Origin: Liolophura sinensis
Taxonomy: Eukaryota > Mollusca > Polyplacophora > Chitonida > Chitonidae
Assembly (NCBI RefSeq): GCF_032854445.1
Contig: NC_088300.1
Span: 21,125,608-21,189,607 of the forward strand
Reading direction: 5' to 3'
Length of the DNA stretch: 64,000 nucleotides
Part shown: piece after piece, positions 1 to 10,180 of the stretch
How the letters are laid out: each line of letters starts with the position of its first letter
Numbering within the stretch: position 1 is the stretch's first letter
The notes under the pieces: generated by a model
What the model was told of the DNA's origin: nothing
Database searches by the model: none
What the model saw: the letters and a program-made list of their open reading frames with translations, nothing else
Made by a program: the position numbers and the translations under genes

Positions 1-98
1 CAAGAAGGCATATTACATGCCCTCTAAGGATTCCTTCGTCGTCATACGATTAAAAACGTTCAACCCCAAGCACTCACTCACTCACTCACTCACTCAAA
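1..98 (+). repeat. SINE family B, 3' end with (ACTC)n tail
   Basis: The sequence ends in a CACTCACTCACTC tail preceded by a segment containing GGATTCCTTCGTCGTCATACG. The reverse complement of the same segment recurs at 9,592-9,700. The left edge is cut by the window start. An ACTC-repeat tail after an AACCCCAAGCACTC junction is shared by these copies. Confidence 0.7.
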
Positions 99-106
99 GA
101 GAGTTG

Positions 107-318
107 AGGACCTCCGTGGTCAAGGTGGTTAGCGTGCCAGCGCGGTGCAATGACCCAAGAGCCTCTCACCAATGTAGTTGCTGTGAGTAAGTCAAGCTCA
201 TGCTGGCTTCCTCTCCGGTCGTACGTGCGGAGGTGTGCAGCAACCTGCGGATGGGCCCGATTTCCTCCCACCACAATGCTGGTGATATCAAACACCAATC
301 AAATAATTAAATAAATGA
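107..318 (+). repeat. SINE family A copy (tRNA-derived), internally deleted
   Basis: Starts with a tRNA-like head (CTCCGTGG...GGTTAGCGTGCC), passes through CTCACCAATG and AAGTCAAGCTCATGCTGG, then CAACCTGCGGATGG and TTTCCTCCCACCA, and ends CACCAATCAAATAA. Compared with the other copies it lacks about 30 bases between the GCGGATGG and CTCCCACC blocks and most of the TACGGCG motif. It is inserted directly after the ACTC tail of the previous element. Confidence 0.8.
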
Positions 319-529
319 GATTTTTCGGCTTGCTTAGTATGTTCTCATGTACAAAGGTGTAGATTGTTAGCAAGCGTCTGTGCCACGTACACATATTTGT
401 GATCGTACAACTATAATCGCGAATGAGCGGACATGTTCTGCAGAAGATATTTCCAATTACAAACACAGTCTCTTTTTGTTTGTTTGCTTATGGTTTAACG
501 TTTAACATTGTATGCCTTTATCTGCTGAG

Positions 530-905
530 TACATACTTAAGGTATGTGCGTCGATTTATCAAGGGTGCCAGCTTTAACGACCTAGGTATAAACCTCGATT
601 TACCAACATTGTCAACTTTAACATCTTGGCCATGAACTCCAATTTGTCAAGAGTGTCAGCTTTAACGTTTTTGGTATAAACTTCGATTTGCCAAAAACTG
701 TCAACTTTAACGGCTTGGGCATGAGCCTTGATTTGGTTAGGAGTGTCAACGTTTACGCCTTGGATGTGAATCTTGATTTGCCAAGAGCCCCAACTTTAAA
801 TTCTTAGGTATGAACCTCGATTTACCAAAAGTGTCAACTTCAAAGTTTTGGGTATGAACCTCGATTTACCAAGAAAGCCAACTGTGAAGTCTTAGGTTTG
901 CACCT
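530..905. repeat. 44-bp degenerate minisatellite, about 8-9 units
   Basis: Units read approximately GTATGAACCTCGATTTACCA then AGAGTGTCAACTTTAACG and TCTTGG. The CGATTT-type anchor occurs near 552, 597, 641, 683, 729, 774, 818 and 862, a spacing of 42-46 bases. Units differ at many positions, so the array is old. It is not coding: a 44-base period breaks frame and stops are frequent. Confidence 0.8.
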
Positions 906-3866
906 GGCTATAACGTCTCGGCCATTGCATTGATGTCTATCCAAAGAAAAGGCAAATTAATATGAACTAAGAATTCATGTTCGCTTCAAAGCAAAGGGAA
1001 TCGTTGGGTAGTTTTAAATGACGCCTAAAAGACACCTTCAGCTGACGCATGCGCTGTTGCTCTCTCAATGGAGGAAGAAAAAAAGTGAAGGAAACACTAA
1101 TGATCAAAGTGGTTAATTTGTGAGTGTACATAGATATGTGCCGGTTTGTGATATGATACACACAGCATCGCCGTAAGGGTCTCTCAGAACGTCAGCAGTA
1201 GCTGTCACAGACGGGTTTATTATACCTGCGTGCGACCGACGAGGAAGGGGAAAATTTAATCAGAACCTGGGCCATGTCTGGGGTTATAATCGCTAGTGGA
1301 TCAGGGGCATTAACCCGTTCAAGATCTCTTTGAAATTACCGTGAAGATTATGGGTCTGGTGCATGTGTCTTGATGAGACTGGTGTATGAGGAGCTAGGAT
1401 CGAGTACAGGCACGTGTGTTGTCCAGTCGTGGGAAGGTACAAGGACGGGCTCAGCCCCGCGCCACCCGGCCGTGGTACGTCAGTAATTACAGTCCGGGTT
1501 AAGCGGGGCGCCATTCCGGACACAGTTAATAAAATAGCGAACTTGGATCACCTGCGGCAGTCGTTGGCAAATTGAGGATTGAAACAATCTAAAGGATTTT
1601 TAGGGACGAGTAACCACATGGGATTTATTCTTTATTACCTGCCTAGGGGTAGCAAGACATCCTCTCGCCTAGGCACTATACTTCATTACAGAAAATAAAA
1701 TCGCTATAAACATTATTGTTTTCTCCGGACGAAGCGCATCAAGTCGTGAGTGGAGATTTGGCTATTACTTTACTATAGATAGCCCCGATAACACCACGAA
1801 AGGTCCAAGCAATCACGCAAGTGTCAAATTTGTGCCCGAGTTTAATTGTATAACAGACATGCCATGCATGCATTTAACAATTTATGGTACAGTTAGGCTG
1901 ACAAAAGTCGTTCTCGATGAAGCTGCATGGTGGTGGGGATGTAACACTTTCGGATTTTGTTTTTCTCTGACGCCACTTGAGAGCGACAACGCGACAAAAT
2001 TTCCAGAGCCAATGCACGCGATCAAGGCAGGCTGTTTTCCTATTATCAAGAGAAGTGACTGACAGCGCTGAAAGACGGAAATACTGGTTTGATAACATCC
2101 ATAATAAACTTATCCCCAATTAAATTAGAGATTTGATTTCATCGAAACGAGTCCAGAAAGTGCGATAACAATATATATAAACACATTAAAACAAAACGAC
2201 AACAATGGATGACATCGTGGTTATACCACTGATAAATTTATACATAAAAGAAACTATGCTTAAAGGACGAAGATCGTTGAGGAACATAAATGTTCGAATC
2301 AGATAATTTTAACTTCGATTAATTATTTTTTTTGAAAATACAGAACATTTCAAAAAAATATTCTAATTGGACTGGTCATGTTTTGAATGGGGCTGAGGGA
2401 GGTATGCCTGGCATATTTAATCCTTTGAATTGGATACCATTTCGATATAATTAAAAGCAATGCACTGCATGAATAAAAACTATCACAAACTTCGTTGTTT
2501 GCATTATGATATATTTTAAATTGATTTAAACAGTAGCGAATTATCTTGCAATCACTGACCTGGAACGTCCTATATGATTGGTATCATACAAATGTCTGAG
2601 ACGACGACCATATTCCATCACGGTGATTGATAGTTCGGCTTGATCGCCTTAAATTTTATTATTAATTCAGTCAACGTGCGTAGGTTTTTTTGAAGTTACA
2701 AATAGACGGAACAGGTCAATAGTGACGATCTCGGTTTGGAATGGCGTTCATGTTATTCCTTTAAACCCCCATGGCTTTGTCATAGGCTTAGGTAACAATA
2801 TATGGGTAGTCTTTATTAAGTAAGCTAAAGTAATTTTCTGTCATGCCAAAATTAAGGAATTATAAACGAAACCGATAAAACTAATTGTAATTATGTCAAT
2901 TAGCGCACCTGATAACTGGGATGTTGGCCCCTGTGTTGGAGTTATACCGTCCCCTGTAGATGGGCTGGCATGTGAGCTAACACCTGTGGGCTTACGTCTG
3001 ATCTTATCAGGTAAGATTTCGTGGACACACCTGATTATAGAAGGTAACTGTATAATTATAACAAAAGTCCTCCGCCACATCAGCCGTCCAGGCGGATTGC
3101 TCCGTACAAAGTACGTGTAGCTCGTTATCTCAGAGTTACCCGGGTGGGGCTCAGTCAGGATGATGTTACCTGATACCTGTCAACCATAGCCTCAGACTTC
3201 ACCCCCGGGCCTGGACACCGTTACCTGGAATTATCGCTCGTGTCATCAGTCTGTCTGACAGCAAGGGGTGTTAGGATTGCCCGTGCCTATATAGAGGCCA
3301 GTTAGATGAAGCGCCGTCACGCGTCTCATTACGCCAGCCACCAGACTAAACCATCCACAAAGACGTGAAACCCAACGCGAAAGACAATGACACATTTAAT
3401 GCTGCTCCTTAAAAACACTTATTAAAAAATACCGCAAATAGTATTCTTGCATTCTTTGTTTATAAACTGTCGAATGCAATTTTATTAAGCCCGCAATCGG
3501 GTATAACTTTACTGAACATAGACCTACATAACTTGATAACAATGCATATTGGGATTCAGCCCAATTCATACGACATGATTTGCAGTATACCAACTTACAT
3601 CATACAGCAGGTGTCTTTGCTTACTCAGCTGGTCAAGGGGCTGGCTCGCTGCGACTGTATTAGGCTGCGGCATTAAATCCGCTGGTTTGTCGGGTAACTA
3701 AGTTCACGAAGGGCGGTGATGTACCTCGGTTTCCCCATCATGAACTTTACTCGTGTAACATGTACAAAACTCTCAAGGTCGGCCTTAAACAACAGTCAGT
3801 TAATAAATTAATTAAATAATACAGCCAAGTCTTAACGAGGGCGCTTTAAATCGCATGGACCGCAAT
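906..3866. other. no gene seen; unique AT-rich sequence with GC-richer islands
   Basis: Nothing recognisable as protein or RNA gene on either strand. GC-richer unique islands lie at about 1,195-1,560 and 2,900-3,330; the second includes a TATATA motif near 3,290. These are the parts most likely to hold conserved regulatory sequence. A fragment of dispersed repeat C lies at 2,547-2,625. Confidence 0.5.
2547..2625 (+). repeat. dispersed repeat family C, fragment
   Basis: Shares the order CAATCACTGACCTGGAACGT, then ATACAAATGTCTGAGACGACG, with copies at 15,557, 19,788, 26,800, 60,888 and 61,062. Only the central portion is recognisable. Confidence 0.5.
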
Positions 3867-4130
3867 GCTGTGGCCGAGTTGTTGAACCCTCCGCCTTATA
3901 AAAGAGAGACCTGGATTCAAGTCGGAATGGAATAACACCACATTAGATTCTGAAGCTGACATTCTTCCTTCTCCCTAGATAGGCCGCCTCAGCAAAGAGG
4001 GATAGACCAAGTACCTGTCTACTCGCCACCAGTACACTGTGTGATGCATCATGTCTGGTGTCTTCAGAATGGTGTCCCACTGAGGCAGTACTATATTTAT
4101 GTCCCCATTGAGCCTGCCCTGCTGCATATA
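3867..4130 (+). repeat. SINE family B copy with tRNA-like head
   Basis: The head reads GCTGTGGCCGAGTTGTTGAA then CCTCCGCCTTATAAA and CCTGGATTCAAGTCGG, arranged like polymerase III A and B boxes of a serine- or leucine-like tRNA. The body contains ATGTCTGGTGTCTTC, CACTGAGGCAGTACTAT and GAGCCTGCCCTGCTGC, shared with the copy at 5,735. It has no obvious ACTC tail. Confidence 0.7.
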
Positions 4131-4258
4131 CAAAGAAAATTAATCGTGATATGAACGAAATAATGAAAAAAGTGACGTATAGAGGAAATAGAAGGTGTCA
4201 TATTTTCAGTCGAGGTGTCAAAATAGACACCCGTAAGCCAGACGTCAACCAAAATGGA

Positions 4259-4522
4259 TTTTTTTTGTTTTGATTGCTGTTTTACGCCGTACTCAAGAAT
4301 ATTTCACTTATACGACGGCGGCCAGCATTATGGTGGGTGGAAACCGGGCAGAGCAAGGGGGAAACCCACGACCATCCGCAGGCTGCTGACAGACCTTCCC
4401 AAGTTCGGCCTGAGAGGAAGCCAGCATGAGCTGGACTTGAACTCACAGCGACCGCATTGGTGAGAGACTCCTGGGTCATTACGATGCGCTAGCGCGCTAA
4501 CCAACTGAGCCACGGAGGCCCC
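4259..4522 (-). mobile_element. SINE family A, full-length copy with target-site duplication
   Basis: On the minus strand it runs from GGGGCCTCCGTGGCTCAGTT (tRNA-like A-box region) through TGTGAGTTCAAGTCC (B-box-like), GGTCGTGGGTTTCCCCC and ACTTGAGTA-type motifs to TACGGCGTAAAAC and an A-rich end. It is flanked by an 11-base direct repeat, ACCAAAATGGA, at 4248-4258 and 4523-4533. That is the target-site duplication expected of LINE-mediated retroposition. At 264 bases it is the best-preserved copy in the window and probably the youngest. Confidence 0.92.
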
Positions 4523-4749
4523 ACCAAAATGGACATTCCGGGCCAGTAATCGCTTGACCAATTCCAAAACAACGCTCAGCACAAAGCACCAAATAACTAA
4601 GAATATATATTATGTAAGATCACACTATTACACACATGCATAGAGTGTATGACTACATTACGGTCCTCCAAGAAGCAAGAAGCGTTAACTCGTAGTGTAT
4701 GACTACATACCGCCATGCACTCTTTATGCGTTGTGCCTAAAAATGAAGG

Positions 4750-5006
4750 CTGGACTCTGTGGCCGAGGTGGTTAGCGTACCAGCGCGGCCCAATGACAGA
4801 GCCAATGCAGTCGCTGATGTGAGCTCAAGTCCAGCTCATGCGGGCTTCCTCTACAGTACGTGGGAAAGCCTGTGAGCCACTTACGGATGGTCGTGGGTTT
4901 CCCCCGTGTTCTGTCCGGTTTCCTCCGACCATAATGCTGGCCGCCATGGTGAAAGTGAAAGTGAGTACGACGTAAAACACCTATGAAATAAATAAATAAA
5001 TAAATC
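4750..5006 (+). repeat. SINE family A copy, near full length
   Basis: Begins CTCTGTGGCCGAGGTGGTTA, contains GAGCTCAAGTCCAGCTCATG, GGATGGTCGTGGGTTTCCCC and CATAATGCTGGCCGCC. It ends GTACGACGTAAAACACC followed by (AAAT)n. It lies 230 bases from the full-length copy and in the opposite orientation. I see no clear target-site duplication. Confidence 0.88.
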
Positions 5007-5734
5007 AAAAGTAACCGTCCCTGTTATACTTTTCTACAAGAACGTGTGGTTTGTTGAATGATCACATTACATCATGGTACAGGTGGTATGACCAGGCCAT
5101 GATTATGCCTAGTTGACCTCAAAACAATTGTTTCTTGCCTTCATTCAGTGCATAATACAGCGTTTGGAAGCCCCTCAAGCGTTGTATAAAATGTCAAGAG
5201 TTATAGGATAAATCATTTTTCGGGTGTTCTAATTTACGTCCAATTTTCCGCGCCAGATATACAAGCATGGCAAAAACAATTGAAATGTCGTACGTCGATT
5301 ATGAAATCGTATACCCTGTATTCTTCCGTTGGATTCTGATCTATTGTCCCAGTGCAGCGCACCAAGATGAGATTTTGGACACTATGCATGACAAAAAAGA
5401 ATTTGTGTGCTTGATTTATTGTGATACGAGAGGAAAACTTTAGGGCGTTTGGAAGCAATTTCCGCTCCCCGGAATGTCGACTTTAGTTGGGTATCCCGAC
5501 TGATTACAGACCTGACATCGTCTTGATTTGTTCGGGATGCCATCTATATTCAGGTGACCCAGTGGCGAACAAAGGGAGACCATCCTGTTGACCGTAGCGG
5601 CCCCGGCTTCTGTTTATATAAAAAAGCTGTGCATGTCTGATGCACGGAAACCCTGGAATCAAACCCGGTTCGAGGCATACCAAAGACTTTAAAAATGATA
5701 TTTGCTACTGCCGCGCTTGCCGATCAGCAGTGAC

Positions 5735-5955
5735 ACGTTAGCACAAGGAAACATGACTGGTTGGCCCAGTGTCAGTATAATGTGACTGGGTGGGGTGTCA
5801 TACCTGGTGTCTTCGGCATGATGCTTCAGTGGCGGTAGCACTTTGCCCGCATGGACTCGCCCTGCCACAAGTAGACAATGTATATGTACACACACCTAAC
5901 GACTCCTCTTCGTTATTTGACTGAAAAATTGCTAAGTTCGACGTTATACCCCAAG
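5735..5955 (+). repeat. SINE family B copy
   Basis: Contains CCCAGTGTCAGTATAATGTG, CATACCTGGTGTCTTCGGCA, GATGCTTCAGTGGCGG and CTGCCACAAGTAGAC. It finishes ACTGAAAAATTGCTAAGTTC then GACGTTATACCCCAAG. The ACTC tail is lost. Confidence 0.7.
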
Positions 5956-7164
5956 TATACATAAATACATATATAAATACATTAACGACATAGGTAAGGA
6001 CCGCTCCTTGGTTTTTTTTTTTTTTTGTTTTTGGTTTTTTTTTTGGTAGGAAAGAAATTCGGTTTTACCTATCGGTACATGTAAATAGGCAACTACACAT
6101 ATATGGGTCGGAAAACGGAATTATAGGAACAGGTGCTTTGAGAATCGGATTCGTCTATATGAGTGAGTTGTATGTCTGTACAGGGAATGAGGTTGCATTA
6201 CAGGGAATTTATTTCGTTCCTTAAAGTAAAAAGCATATCATAAATTCTCTGAGGAAAACCGTTACACGATACTTAAATTTGAAAGAACTTAAGGTTTCAT
6301 TCCCAGAAGAGAATGTTTTTTACAATGTAAGGCACTTCCTCCTATTGCACACGTCATCTTTTTGTTATTATTTGATTTAATAAAAAAAAAACGTATTCCC
6401 ATGCTGATCATAGCGTCGCCAGGAATTTTCAGGAGTGGTGTTGACTATAGGCCGATCAAGGAGTCCAATTTAGGCGAGGGTTCAACGGTCGCCCAGACCC
6501 CGGAAGCTCTGGTGCCCATATTCGGAGAAGCTTTTAGGTGATTACTGACGACTAAACTATGGGAGGAATATAAACTGCTTTTTCTTATAAATACCTTTTT
6601 CAGTTATCAAAATGATAACTTTTGGCTAGCGTTTGTTATTGACGCACTATGTCCGCTGGCAACTCGTAGTGCGCCTGGTGTGCTTATGCAGAACGTTCAT
6701 CACAGTTAGTGCCGATATATGCAGTACATACGTGAAGGCCTTACTGGGTAAAGATGTATCTCCTGAAGTCGTGGAAATGTCGTGAAGAAAGATTGTTCAC
6801 ACATATCCTAGCGTGATCAGCTACCATGTATATATACAATCGGTACTGAACCCTGGGCCTCCTACACACGAAATTCTATATATAGTCACCTGGCAAGCAT
6901 ATCATTTCGCTCTTAGTATAGGATGTGCTTTTTGAAAGTAGATTTTCCTTTTATTTTATTTTTTGTTCATCTCTAAAGTGGTTGTTTCGCAAGTTTTTCT
7001 ATACGTAACATTTTGGCACAAATTACGCAAGTTATAAACAAAACTACAACCCTGATATTTTATATACAGGTTGTTCACATAGTAAGGCGGAAATAGTCGA
7101 CTGCACGATATAACCATGCATTTGATAAGGAGTTGTGGTGAAAAATAACAGGACCAACATTGGC
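5956..7164. other. no gene seen; includes poly-T/G tract
   Basis: Nothing recognisable on either strand. A T-rich tract with interspersed G doublets lies at 6,012-6,050 and an A run at 6,382-6,391. The rest is AT-rich unique sequence. Confidence 0.5.
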
Positions 7165-7392
7165 TCATTCAGTTAGCTACTCTTCTCGGCGCAGCCAAAC
7201 AACTTCTGACCGATAAGGTCAGGGGTTCGAATCCGTCTATTGATGGTATTAGTGTGGCTTTAAGTAAGAAGGTTTAATTGTGAAATACGTAATGACAGAC
7301 TCTGGGTTTCCTCCACCCGTAAATGTACAGCCGTCGTTGTATTATAAATTTTTCGAATGAGTACACATTTCGGAACAATCAAATAAATGCAC
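7165..7392 (+). repeat. third tRNA-derived SINE-like repeat
   Basis: Has a perfect polymerase III B-box match, GGTTCGAATCC, at 7224-7234, with an A-box-like TAGCTACTC about 50 bases upstream. The body has CTGGGTTTCCTCCACCCGTA and CAGCCGTCGTTGTATTATA, and the end reads AATCAAATAAATG, resembling the family A tail. The head differs from family A. It is not a tRNA gene because no acceptor stem can be formed around the boxes. Confidence 0.6.
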
Positions 7393-8189
7393 CACAAAAA
7401 GAACTTACCATTTTTTTTCTCCAATTTATATTGAGGTAATCAAATATTTTATTTCAGGACATTTTATTTCCGTTTAGATATCTATGCCCACATCGCTGAC
7501 ATCAAAGAATAGCTAACTGCTGATTTCGTTACAGTGCGTAAAGGTGTATTATGTCGAATTAAGTGTTTACTGAGAAACAATTTTTACTTTCCTGACTTTG
7601 GGACCGATAAAGGAAGATTACACAGCGATGTAAATAGTGGGGAGGTCTTCTTAGTACACGTGGCTGTATATGCGGAGAGAAATGTAACCCGCTAATTGTG
7701 GGAATCCCGGGAGAGGGCGCTGTGGGCGGAGGTTCCTCTTACACCTATCGCCGCTCCACATTTACTATTGTCTGGTCTCCCTTCGACCGGTTACATGCTA
7801 ATGGAGAAAACCATCAAACCCTGAGAAAAGATGTAAAGAACAATAAGTTTGACAACATGTGATAAACGAGAATCGCCTTTCTCTGGTACATCTGTAGAAC
7901 GCGTATCTTATATTTCAAGGCGCTGTCAAAGCACCGGTGTTTTCTTTCGGAAGTACTTCTCCCTCTTCTCTTAAAGAGATGTTTCATTGATTTATCACAT
8001 CTTTTTAAAGATTACAATGCTCTTGTCTCAATATCCTTTTTTAACAACGTTATATAATGTACATATCGTTTCCTTCCATAAATATTACTAATAAGATAAT
8101 CTTTAACCCAATTATTTTGCTTCGTAATTGGAAAATACAGCAATATAGGTTATGGGTAGTAAACAACCAGGTAAATACGCGTATCTCGC
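7393..8189. other. no gene seen; GC-richer block at 7,620-7,830
   Basis: The block has a CTAATTG homeodomain-type core adjoining TGTGGGAA (7697-7704, an exact YGTGRGAA CSL/Su(H) consensus) and CTATTGT (SOX-like). The rest is AT-rich. No coding potential was recognised. Confidence 0.4.
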
Positions 8190-8810
8190 TTTAAGGTATA
8201 CCGGTATACATGTACACCCAGTAAGGTATAGACGCGTACCACTCGGTCAGGAGCATGCGTGTTACTCACTGTGAGGTATTTACGTGTATCATATAGTGTA
8301 AATCGCTGGATATATACATGTACAACAGCGTTATGTATATATATATGTTATATCTGTTCAACATCATAAGGCATATGCGTATACCATACTGTGGGGTATA
8401 TGAGTGAGAAACGCTGCGAGGTATATATGTGTACCACACTATGACATATACAAGTGTAACATTCTGTATAAATTTATTTATTTATTTATTTGGGGAAACC
8501 CACGACCATCTGCAGCACTGTATAAAGTTTGGACGTATACTACACTGTGGGGTATATATGCGCGTACACAGTGGGATGTATACATGTGAGGTATATACGT
8601 GTAACGCACCATGAGGTTTGTGCAAGTACCACACTGTGCGTGCACCACAGTGAGGAAATTAACTATAACATACTTCGAGGGATTTACGTGTAACACACTG
8701 CGAGATATATACGTGTAACACATTGCGGGGTATATACGTGTAAGACACAACGAGGTATACATGTGCAACACACTGCTGGTTATATACGTGCAACACACTG
8801 CTACACTACC
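8190..8810. repeat. 25-bp degenerate minisatellite interrupted by a SINE fragment
   Basis: Units read approximately GAGGTATATACGTGTAACAC followed by ACTGC. The best units at 8,695-8,805 are spaced exactly 25 bases. Older, more divergent units extend leftward to about 8,190. The minus-strand open frame across this array is only the translation of the repeat. Confidence 0.75.
8470..8516 (-). repeat. SINE family A fragment inside the 25-bp array
   Basis: TTTATTTATTTATTTATTT followed directly by GGGGAAACCCACGACCATCT, matching the inverted tail and the central GTCGTGGGTTTCCCC block of family A. The intervening 3' body is deleted. Confidence 0.65.
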
Positions 8811-9591
8811 ACCTTGTGACGATGAGCCGTCGTGCAGTTATAAGGACACCGTAAGGGTGATGTGCTCTGCCCGCCATAAGCACATTTCCGTTCTCCTTAT
8901 TTCTTTGTCGGAGATGCGTTTCTGTTTAGCTTCCGTTGTAATTCATTTCCTCGGTGTCCTGTGTGTCCTCTGCGGCCAGTTGTTGTGTGTTATTTAATCA
9001 GCTACATGGTAGGGAGCAGGGGAGAGGAAATCAGGCGGAAGCACCCAATCAGTCGGCTATCAGGACGAGCTAATCTTCTTATCTCCCCCTGCCTCTGCCC
9101 TGATCAACCGGCCAGCGACAAAAGAGCCAGGGATTTCAGCACTGCTACAACTCTTATTAGCTATTGATTCAGTTCACCAATTAATTTGTAGCGATAACAT
9201 GACGGGGATCATCTTTTCCCTATCATTTTGTACGGGTCAGCTGGGTTGATGTTATCGCTGCCACATCGCTCTGTCGCTTACATCTACCCGAATTCAAATC
9301 CACGCTTGTCAATTACAGAACCAATCTGACGATCTATGCCATCCAGAACTTGGCATGACTTCTACAATGTTTACAGTCACTAATTGTCAGAACCCTGATA
9401 GCACATCTCAAATCTGACAAGCCCTTTCCCTGATCGATGTATATTTTTTCGTAACTAAATAGCACACAGCGTATACATGCATCGCATTTACGCTATCGTT
9501 AAAGTCGAATGTATACCGTCAATGACACAAGTCCAGCAATGGGTGTCATACAAAAATGACAGTTCGCACTTCTCAGAAAGTGGCGTGAAAT

Positions 9592-9700
9592 TAGAATGAG
9601 TGAATGAGTGCTTGGGCTTTAACGTCCTATTTAGCAATTGTTCAGTCATATGACGACGAAGGAATCCTCAGAGTGCATGCAACGTGCCTCCTTGTTGCCG
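9592..9700 (-). repeat. SINE family B copy, 3' portion
   Basis: Reads GAATGAGTGAATGAGTGCTT on the plus strand, followed by TATGACGACGAAGGAATCCT and GTGCCTCCTTGTTGC. This is the reverse complement of the element at 1-98. Only part of the tail remains. Confidence 0.7.
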
Positions 9701-9799
9701 TGAAATTGCGATTTCGACTGAAGCTCATTGAATAGTCTTAAAGGTCATCCCCAGAGCATGTTTTGAAAGACTCTTTTATGTTTTAGTTCAAAGTATTAA

Positions 9800-10180
9800 C
9801 TTCTATCTTCATATTACATAGAATATAACTCTGAATGTCTAGCATCAAATATCTTGGAATAAAACCAGTCAAATTGGGAAAACCTCAAAGGTCATCGTCA
9901 TCTCCGATATTCGTCGTTAAAAGTATAGTTCTGAAACTGTGACATTAAACTTTTGAAGTAAAAACCATTCAGTTAAAGAGTTCGATATTCAATTAATTCG
10001 ACATTTGGAAAATAATTCCAACACTGTGACATCAAAATTATGGAACACAAACCAGTGAAGCTGTGTAAAGGTTTTCAAACATAATCGTCATCTTCGATAT
10101 TCAAATTAAATATGTCATTGAAAATACATAAAATAGTTATGAACTCATATTCAACTTATGTTCAAATTAAGTTCTGAAAT
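9800..10180. repeat. degenerate tandem repeat, roughly 85-100-bp units
   Basis: Three diverged units share GTGACATCAAA-type, AACCAGT-type and TCATCTCCGATATTC-type blocks. The block near GCATCAAA/GACATTAA/GACATCAA falls at about 9,842, 9,941 and 10,028, and CGATATTC at 9,905, 9,983 and 10,096. A weaker relative lies at 10,800-10,870. Unit boundaries are uncertain. Confidence 0.5.

Noticed and set aside
3867-3935. tRNA-like sequence resembling a serine or leucine tRNA
   Set aside because: Stems are degraded and the sequence continues into the family B SINE body.
7215-7240. Perfect tRNA B box as evidence of a tRNA gene
   Set aside because: No acceptor or anticodon stem can be built around it, and SINE-like body and tail follow.
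8478-8798. 106-codon minus-strand frame with repeated LHMYTS-like residues
   Set aside because: Direct translation of the 25-bp minisatellite and a SINE fragment.
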